Source: Anisus vortex
Taxonomy: Eukaryota > Mollusca > Gastropoda > Planorbidae
Length of the DNA stretch: 64,000 nucleotides
Assembly: GCA_949126835.1 (NCBI GenBank)
Contig: OX421494.1
Coordinates: forward strand, 22,776,196-22,840,195
Direction of reading: 5' to 3'
Positions 56,401-64,000 of the stretch are shown here, piece after piece. Each line of letters opens with the position of its first letter. Position 1 is the stretch's first letter. The notes under the pieces were generated by a model that saw only the letters and a program-made list of their open reading frames with translations, did no database searches and had not been told where the DNA came from. Both the position numbers and the translations under genes were made by a program.

Positions 56401-57207
56401 CTTCAATTAAATTCTCCAAATTTGCTGCCAGTGGTGCCTAACTAGTTAATTGTTTTAATATAACTAGTATGCTTCTGAAAACGCCCATCTATCTTAATTA
56501 CTGAAAGAGTTAAATGTTTTGAAAGTGACTTCACGGCGCAATTTGTCCAGTTTCAATGCAAATCCATTCCAGTGGTCCAACACTTCAAGTGCTTTTCGAC
56601 CCCGTCCTTGCAAATGCAACGTGACGTGACTGAAATGTGATTAAAGAGTTACAGGTTTGAAATCGATTTCACGGCAAGATTTGTCCAGTTTCAATGCAAA
56701 CCATTACAGTGGTTTTCGACCCCGCCCTTGTAAATACAAGTTCAACTCACTAAAACGTGTCCTCATGTCATTCAGAAACATCGGCTACAACAGTCAGTTC
56801 TCCTCATCCAATACCGGAAATATTGTTGTTATTTTTCATCGAGATACACCTTGATTGCTTCCAAACAAGAAACGAATCTATCCAAGTTTTTACCTACACT
56901 CCGTATCACTTTCTTCTAGAAGAGACTTGAGGAACTATACAATTTACTATCTTAACTCTAAACAATAGATTCAATCACAGATCGCAAGTCCAATGATGAG
57001 AGCTTTGCAAACAAACATTCCTGAACTAAAACAGTTGACGTCCAGTGTGATTCCCATGTAGTTCGCCACGCAGCACCCATTAATTATGCTGACATACATT
57101 GTTTTCACTTGCATAAAAAAATATTCTAGGAGGTCTCTCGCGTGCCACTGAAAATCGTTCTGCGTGCCAAGTCTGGCACGCGTGCCTTAGGTTCCCGATC
57201 CCTGCTT
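53430..57207 (-). mobile_element. hAT element split by a LINE
   Basis: Left end CACTGGGGTCGGCAACC, right end complement of CAGGGATCGGGAACC. Flanks CTTTAGTC and CTTTAGTG suggest an 8-bp duplication with one mismatch. Without the LINE it is about 1.46 kb. On the minus strand, decayed transposase words are seen: FVSCLEAIKVYLDEK near 56870 and, frame-shifted, MFLNDMRTRFSELNLYLQGR at about 56790, like ZBED5/SCAND3-type hAT transposases. A ~137-bp duplicated block (56515-56640, 56653-56760) lies inside. It is the inverted counterpart of the 45727-46680 copy. Confidence 0.75.
53743..56040 (-). mobile_element. 5'-truncated LINE with 15-bp target duplication
   Basis: Perfect ATTAGTTGTCAAGAT copies at 53728-53742 and 56041-56055. 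ORF2 remains on the minus strand: 55949-55626 (ADWFEANWE), 55645-54587 (SSGKAPGNDGIPAEVLKCG, YRGISLLSIVGKAFARV, YIDLTKAFDLVSR, GVKQGCVLAPTL, FADDAALVSHTE), an in-frame TAA, then 54505-54113 (YTYLGSNISSSLSLEKEIQI, LLYGSETWATY) and, after a shift, RKRGRPCLRFKDVCKKDL near 53990. It has the catalytic FADD but is inactivated by one stop and at least two frameshifts. It is the endonuclease-RT family common across animals; the clade is not resolved. Confidence 0.92.
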
Positions 57208-57530
57208 TAGTGCATGCATGTGTGTGCGCGAGCACGCTTGTTTCGTGTGTGTATAAGTGTGTGCAGAATTCTTGAAACTCTTACGACAACTACCATATGG
57301 ATGGACGGGTTGATCTAAACTTTATAATCCTATAACAAAAAACTGATACGTTTTTTTTTCTGTTTTTATAAACTGTACCAAATCAATTTGAATAGTATGA
57401 CTATAACGCTAATTTGGCTACCAGGCTGACCGATCTGATATTGGTTAACTTCGAGTCCGTTCATAAAATGTAGGCTATATATTAGTGAGAGTTTCATTAA
57501 AACTTGCAAAATTTATTTCCTTTTCTTTAA
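57208..57530. other. No gene seen
   Basis: Flank of the hAT element with a short TGTGTG-rich stretch near 57210-57265. Nothing coding. Confidence 0.6.
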
Positions 57531-57534
57531 ATAA

Positions 57535-57930
57535 ATGTCTTTATAATGAAACAATAAATGGTCTGTATAATGAAATAATAAATGAACTTTATAATGAAAC
57601 AGTAAATGATCTTTATAATGACACAATAAATGATCTTTATAATGACACAATAAATTATCTTTATAATTAAACAATAAATGATCTTTATAATGACACAATA
57701 AATTATCTATATAATGAAACAATAAATGATCTTTATAATGAAACAATGCATGATCTTTATAATGAAACAATGCATGTCTTTATAATGAAACAATGCATGT
57801 CTTTATAATTAAACAATAAATAATCTTTATAATGAAACAATAAATGATCTTTATAATGAAACAATAAATGATCTTTAAAATGAAACAATAAATGATCTTT
57901 ATAATGAAACAATAAATGATCTTGCTATGA
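57535..57930. repeat. 24-bp minisatellite, about 16 copies
   Basis: Unit AATAAATGATCTTTATAATG plus AAAC, with some 21-22 bp variants. The repetitive ORFs on both strands arise from the 24-bp period. Confidence 0.95.
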
Positions 57931-59835
57931 ACGACACATTTTTTGTAAAAATTCTGGGCTCTTTGGGTGAAGGTTTTTTTTCACAGGCATGAAACATGGG
58001 TTTGTCCAAGGTTGTTTTTTTAACGATTATCTATAGTGTGTCTTAATCTGCTTTACGATGACGGAGATAATACAACGGTTTTAATCTTGCTGTTTCGCCA
58101 TACAATGTCGCAAATCACGGAATTGTCTTTGTCAAGTTGTTTTTGTTTAATGTAATCCTTTATAATTGATTTGTCTGTTGCATGTCATTTCCTAAATGCT
58201 GTGACATATGACTTTGTTCATCATCTAATTGCTGATTGAGTGTCTTAGGTGGAACGTTCATTATAACAGTATTTATAAGCACATAATCTTGGCTGCACTT
58301 AAATGTTTGTCCTAAATGTTTCCTTTTCTTCTTTTTTTTTAAATTTGGACCCAGAAAAGAATCGTTGTATGTTGAAAATATTATCAATATTAAAAAGACT
58401 GCACAAATGAGTGTCCAAATAACATATAGAATTCTTTTTTGTTTATGAATCAGAGTAGCAGAGTTGCTTTATCAGAACTTTTGAACATTGCTATAAATAT
58501 GACATATATTTAATGAACTAAGCTAAAGTGATGATGATGATGATGATATGAATAAAATAATAAAATCATTTTCTTAAACGTGTTAATTCTAACTTGTAAA
58601 ACATATATTAAATGCATAGGCATATAGTAGAATTTGTTTATGTTCTTAAGATTTTAAGGTAGTAAATAAGTATATCACGCTTAACAGTAATATTTTTTAT
58701 ATAGAATTATTAAAAGACCTACAGTTTTTGTATGATTTACTTATAATAATAATTAACCAGCATAGCAATAACATAGGACAAAATATGTTTATAAATATGA
58801 ATGTTGTTTACGTATTCTTTTATTTTTGGTTTATGTTGAATTTATTGTCTATCAATAGCAGATGTTGTTTGATGATGACCCTTTATTTATTTTGTTATTG
58901 AATAATTTTATAAATAATTTATGTTCATCTCAATAAAAACACATATAATCTTCATTATTTTTTTCTATATTGCAATAATAGTAAATTTTAAATGGGCAAC
59001 GACTTAATGCATATTATTATGACTTATAAGCTTACAGAATTTATAGATCTATAGAAGATTATTACGTCACCAGCCCAAAACTCCTGCAGGGCGGCAGGGA
59101 TTGGTTGATGTCATATCTAGAACCCCGTGCTAAGCCACAGGACCAGCCCACAACATTATTAAACGGGTATTTTCCGAAGTGGCTAAACTGTGAGGCAAAA
59201 AGTGAAAACATCATTCATGGTGAAAACGCCGTTTATGGCCAAATTAAATTTTAGAATGAGTTAATGGGTTTTAAATCTAACGGCCAACCCCCTATTTTTA
59301 TACGTGTGGCCAAACTGCAAGTCTTTTTTACTATGCTTTAAATGTCTACCGTAAATAATTCAAATTAATAAACTCAAATACGTTCCTTTTTCTTTCTTTG
59401 TGCGTGTAAAATAGCAAAGTCTTATGATGGCTAAAGTTGTAAACTTTGATTTAATCGTGCGTTTATCTTTATAAAATAGGACAATAATTAATACTTTAGT
59501 TTTTATTTTCAGTTATATTTTCTTTCATAGGCCTAATTGATTGTCTTAATATAATCTTCGTATTCGAGTCTAACCTTGTTGAATTCTTTTCAGATTTGGT
59601 AGGCCTATTTTCCGCGGCAGTTAAATTTAATTTTGCGGCATGTCGACAAAGCCCGAAAATTCCGCCACGTAAAATTCCGCGGGCCGCTGTAAATTGTGGG
59701 GCATTCAAATAAAAAGGCTAGATCTAATCGTACTGGTTTTTTTAAATGTTTTATGAAAGCTAAATCTTTACTTTTTCGACAACTTCCGTCAACTATCCCT
59801 TAACCCGTTAGGGTCGTTGGGGCACCATTTTTTGA
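57931..59835. other. AT-rich, no gene recognised
   Basis: Contains (GAT)n at about 58530-58547 and a SINE family 2 scrap at 59060-59105 (CCCAAAACTCCTGCAGGGCG). The ORFs at 58160-58387 and 59496-59708 show no motif. Confidence 0.6.
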
Positions 59836-60106
59836 CAGTTGGATGGTAATGGTAATGGTAATTTATATAGCGCTTCTATCCATGCTATTTTAGCATGCTC
59901 AGTGCGCTCTATAAGACTATTAATCTGTGAGAGGTTTCACTGCTGCCGGTTAAGCGCATGTGATAACAACTCAATATTAACGTCATCTAGTCCCAAAACT
60001 CCTGTAGGGCGACAGGGATCTGCCGGTGGCGGGGCTCGAACCCGCGACGTGTCAAGTGGTTTTTTGGTTGACAGTCTGGTGAGCTAACCGCTAGGCCAGC
60101 CGGCTT
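59836..60106 (-). repeat. tRNA-derived SINE, family 2
   Basis: The minus strand begins GAAGCCGGCTGGCCTAGCGG (A-box TGGCCTAGCGG), followed by B-box GGGTTCGAGCCCC at about 60032-60044, then a body with CTGTCGCCCTACAGGAGTTT. It ends near GCGCTATATAAATTACC with a TACCAT repeat, a LINE-like tail. The promoter boxes are intact. Confidence 0.9.
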
Positions 60107-60440
60107 CACAATGGATGATTATATGCCCATCGTCTCTTCTGCCTGCCTCTCTTTCTTCCACCCTGCACTATGCCCTGTAGGGTGGTTTTCGCCAGTCCTA
60201 TGGATATTGCCAAATGCCCGTACCATCTGAGTTTGTGGCACTGAGTAGATCCTCGTGAGGGTCGATGACAGCCTCATTTTTAACTCGATCTTTGTAGGAG
60301 CTGTTCAAAATTTTACGGAGGCATCTCATTTCCAGGGCTCTGATTCTTTTCTGAAGATCTACTGTAAGTGCCCTTATTTCGCAGCCATACACAAAAACTG
60401 CCATCACCAGGGAGCGCATTAGTCGAAGTTTTAGTTTAAA
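60107..60440 (-). mobile_element. LINE ORF2 C-terminal fragment
   Basis: The minus strand reads RLMRSLVMAVFVYGCEIRAL, ALEMRCLRKILNSSYKDRV, HEDLL and, shifted, LRWYGHLAISIGLAKTTLQG and GRKRGRQKRRWA, typical of the ORF2 end of an endonuclease-RT LINE. It directly adjoins the SINE head at 60106. Confidence 0.85.
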
Positions 60441-61000
60441 AAAATATTATGCCAATCATGCGTTTTTTTTTTTGTTTGTGTGAATAGCTTTTACAAAATA
60501 TAAATCATGAAAGTTTACGACAACAGATAAATAGGTTAATCGAATTTCGTTAACTGTAGACACCACGAAGGCTCAGGATTTTACGACATCAAAGCAGTGT
60601 TAAATAGCACAAATCATAGTTCGCAAAGATAGAACTCATTAGATACAGATAATTGAAAGGTTCCTTACTAAACTAAAATCTTCATCACCATTATTATATT
60701 TGTATGTTACAGTAAAATGTATTTAGTCAGGTGAGTTTGAGGTGAGAACTGAGAACAATCTGTAATCTGTCTCTCAAACGACCTAATATGTATTTTTTTT
60801 TCTAAATCCCGCGAGTGTTTCTTGGATGATACAATTACCTTAATTCAGAGTGAATATGTTTAGTGGAAAAGTATTTTTTGTAAATCTAAGACAGTCGATA
60901 GTTCTATCAGTTTAATTTCAAAAGTTACCTCATCAAAAGGCATGTATTAAGCTACAACTACTAAATTTTCTATTTAAAAAATCTAAACTATTTAGAACAT
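60441..61000. other. No gene seen
   Basis: AT-rich DNA without recognisable ORF, repeat or RNA gene. Confidence 0.6.
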
Positions 61001-61400
61001 TCAGAATACGAAAGTAACTATGTGGCCTGAGAGACTTCTTAATATCTGCTCCGAAAGTATGGAATCTACTTCAAATCCAACTCATGCAAACAAGTTATAT
61101 GTTCACTTTAAAAAAGAACTTGAAAACACGTTAATTTAATATTTAGCCTACCTTTGTTAAACACTTTTAGACACCTACTGTTATAGGGCCTACTGTTTTA
61201 CTTATACATTAAGGGGGTCAATGCTACATTTATTTGCTTTGTCCTATGTTTGTAAAATGTTAAATTATTAATTAGATGTATATCCTTTTTAGCCTAGAGA
61301 ATTATATCTTTATCCGTGTTTTTGCTTGTTTGTTAAATGCGCCCTGAGCTTACATTAAGTGTGTTTGTAGCGCTATACAAATAGAGTCATTGTTATTATT
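61000..61400 (+). mobile_element. Decayed LINE 3' end (CR1/L2-like)
   Basis: Plus-strand words ISAPKVWNLLQIQLMQTS and FTLKKNLKT resemble the ORF2 C-terminus. About 200 bp further on is the tail TTGTAGCGCTATACAAATAG with a TTATTATTA end. Confidence 0.6.
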
Positions 61401-61427
61401 AATACAGTCACCAACCAAGGAAGGAAG

Positions 61428-61690
61428 TAAAGTATCCCGTCGGACCAAATTGATCCATATGGCCGGTGAATCAGCGTTCACCAGTTTCAGTGGTCACGGA
61501 GTGCGCTGGTTTAGCGTACCGAAGGTTCCGTGGTTAAAACCTGGTGAAGTCTAGAATTTGTGCCTGGTCTATAGGGTATTCCCGAGTGAGTCTACCCATC
61601 TCTGATGAACACGTGACAGTACGGTATTGAGGGATAAGTAAGGCGGCTGATCATTGTGTTGGTCACACATCCTCTTGTATGCCGTGGCCA
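61428..61690 (+). repeat. SINE family 1, rearranged copy (e)
   Basis: The centre is in plus orientation: GTGCGCTGGTTTAGCGTACC and CCGTGGTTAAAACCTGG as tRNA head remains, then the body to GCCGTGGCCACAGAACAC. The left 65 bp (AAAGTATCCCGTCGGACC to TTTCAGTGGTCACGG) is the family tail in minus orientation, so two tails face outwards around one head. Confidence 0.65.
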
Positions 61691-62620
61691 CAGAACACTT
61701 GTAAACACTTCTTCATTGTCTTGTGGATCACATTGGTATAAATTGACTACTCACTTACTATTATAGAATAATATTAAAGCTATTATTGCTTACACCCTAG
61801 AATTATTTATATATAGACACGATCCCGCTCCCTCATAGAATTGGTAACAATGTCTCTCCCTAGCCTTAGTAGAATTTCTTAGATTTATAGATACAGTCGT
61901 ATTACTTGGGGCAAGAGTGTACTCTTTAGCTAACAACAGAGTTACCTTTTTTTTCCTTATGTTTAGCTGATAACACTTTTGATTTAATAAAATTTATTCT
62001 ATTTATCTGAAGAGTAACTAAAGAGTTATCGTTCTTTGGGAAGTTTATTTTATTTTGGTTAGCAAGTTTAGCGTTTTAAAGACCAAGTGAAGAGGTTTTT
62101 CTCAAAGGAACGAGATTTGAAATAGCCTCATACGGCAGTGACGTTTGAGAAAGAAAACAAATAAACAAAACTCGACGCTAAAAATCTATATTTAACCATT
62201 TAGTTAAAAATAAGAACCGGGAAAAGATTCAAAACATGTGGCAAAAGACTCAAAACACGTGACAATATTCATTTTTCCTAGTCTAAATTCTTTCTCTTAC
62301 GTCACTTTCCTATGTTGCCGGAAATAAAATCATCTCAAATAGCTACGAGATTTGGATTTGTCCTCAAAAAAACACGTACATTTAAGTGCAAATATTGAAC
62401 TAATTACTTAAAATGATTCTTTGATATTCTGTTTAAATGATTTTTATTAACATTCAAATACTGAATACACTATTTACGATCAAAATCTAATGTTAACTAA
62501 ATTTTGATAAAAAGCTCTTCACTAGGTCTTTAAGATTCTGCTATAAGCATTATAGATTTTTCTTTATCCTACCCCCTTTTTCTCTCCATTCCACGTCTCT
62601 CTTTTGATTATTTTCTCTTC

Positions 62621-62624
<4 letters not shown>

Positions 62625-62665
<41 letters not shown>
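62625..62665. repeat. (CT)n microsatellite
   Basis: An uninterrupted CTCTCT run of about 40 bases. Confidence 0.97.
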
Positions 62666-62666
<1 letters not shown>

Positions 62667-63924
62667 TCTCTCTCTATCCATGTCAAACTTTTCGAAACAA
62701 ATTCGAAGATTGTTGTCTGTGAACTAATTAATTTTCATATTCATCTACACACTACGGTAATTGTTTGAAAAAAACAACAACAAGAGCATAAAAAAAAAAG
62801 TTCCAACCCACCCACAAGTCTGTCGTGAGTTTAACGTAACCTGATTTATCTCAGAACTCACAGACAACACTCGAGATCAGAGGTAGGCCAACTATGGCAC
62901 GCGGCCCACTAAAGAATTAGGACGAGCTGGCAAGGCGGGCGAGTACATACTGTACATTCCATAGCGCTAAGCACTATTGTCTTCTTTGTTACAGGTGCTC
63001 CTACATCCCTACACCTTATTCATGATTTCAGTATAGTCTTTTTTTTTAAATTATTTGTTTAAAATAATGCTACATAGTCGGTTTTTTTTTACTGGCTCGT
63101 TTAGGCAACCCATTCTATGCCTCCATGTCATAATTAGTTTATTAGATTGAGGTGCTATACTTCTAAGCTACTATTACAGTTGCTAAAGCTTATAGGGGTT
63201 TCGACATGGATCGATGCAACACTACAGCGTTACGCGGGCTCAATGTATGTGTCTTAAATTGCCGATGTCTTGAACTTTAAAACATCTCAAAACAAAACAA
63301 CCAAGTCTTTATCTTTATTTCTCATCGGCTGATCAATAAGTCAAAATGTTGACAAGTAATGTGACTTTTCATTAGCTCAGCTAATGAATAATAAATATAA
63401 GAATACAACTTTTTTTATAGTCCGCTTTAATTGCCGAACTCTGTGGGATTACACATGCGCTTACTACACACACACACTCCCACAGGCATACACACACACA
63501 CACACACACTCAACCCGATACATACTCACTACTCAGACACACAACCGCAAGAAGGTTATTCAAGGTATCGAAGTTTTAACCTGAGGTAGAAAATTACCTG
63601 TGCGCACCTGGGCTACAGTACTTGCATTGTGAGCTGTCAGATGGATGGTTCATTTATCTTACAAAAAATTGCTTGACCGTTAGAAAAGTAAAGAAAAAAA
63701 ACAACAACATCAAACTGATCTAGTGAAGTAGAAAGTCTGTGAAGTAGAAAGTTTGAAGTAGATACCATTAGTTCACACGCTCTCTGCCCGACTTGTTAGA
63801 TCTCTGGTTTATATTGTAACACAATGGGTTATAGAAACGTTTGAATCTTTCTAAAAAATGCTTTATTAAAAAAATTCTTAAACGGTATTAAATGTACACC
63901 AAGTGTACTGATAATCTCAGTAAT

Positions 63925-63997
63925 AATAATAATATTTTATTTCTATTTATTGCACTACCAACAAACATATTGTAAGCTCAGAGCGCATTTAACACCA
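63925..63997 (-). repeat. LINE 3' tail fragment
   Basis: (AAT)n followed by GCACTACCAACAAACATATT and CTCAGAGCGCATTTAAC, matching 1319-1384. Confidence 0.55.
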
Positions 63998-64000
63998 AGC

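Larger units (their letters stand above)
61691..64000. other. No host gene; microsatellites and repeat scraps
   Basis: Contains a (CT)n run at 62625-62665, a CACACA run at 63466-63512, a hAT-like scrap CAGAGGTAGGCCAACTATGG at about 62879-62898, and a LINE tail scrap at 63925-63997. The 63384-63584 ORF is mostly CACACA repeat. Confidence 0.6.

Noticed and set aside
60020..60106. Possible genuine tRNA gene
   Set aside because: A- and B-boxes are present, but the sequence does not fold into a full cloverleaf by eye and continues into a SINE body.
63384..63584. 66-codon ORF near the right edge
   Set aside because: Half of it is a CACACA microsatellite; no homology.

Overview
The window is animal nuclear DNA: AT-rich, intron-rich, and crowded with LINEs, tRNA-derived SINEs, hAT-type DNA transposons, minisatellites and one LTR retrotransposon. 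A gastropod mollusc is my best guess, from the dispersed TAGGCCTA palindrome and the repeat style; this is inference. No prokaryotic, organellar or viral gene was seen.

Two host genes are supported. On the minus strand, about 21.5 kb down to and past the left edge, lies a poly(ADP-ribose) glycohydrolase gene (PARG). I could place 18 exons whose splice phases all agree, plus a likely first exon. They include the catalytic GGG-QEE signature; the last exons lie outside the window. On the plus strand, 38,176-48,468, lies a complete 12-exon cytochrome P450 (clan 3 style, 506 residues) with a TATA box about 170 bp before the ATG and all hallmark motifs.

Between them sits the most notable object, a Ty3/gypsy-type LTR retrotransposon on the minus strand (23,403-31,439). 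Its 1,035-bp LTRs look identical, and a 1,508-residue open frame is uninterrupted. The pol order is protease, integrase, reverse transcriptase, RNase H. That is the Ty1/copia order carried by gypsy-type domains, as described for Gmr1-like elements. To its right is a decayed TTF/ZMYM-type hAT transposon split by a smaller element with perfect 31-bp terminal inverted repeats.

PARG introns hold a truncated LINE, a hAT MITE, and an inverted-repeat element carrying its own 33-bp minisatellite, which is inserted inside a second, 30-bp minisatellite. P450 introns hold a truncated LINE with a perfect 13-bp target duplication, a SINE split by a hAT element, and 44-bp and 97-bp tandem arrays. Right of P450 (48.5-64 kb) I see no host gene: a hAT element split by a 2.3-kb LINE with a perfect 15-bp target duplication, a 24-bp minisatellite, several SINEs and LINE tails, and microsatellites.
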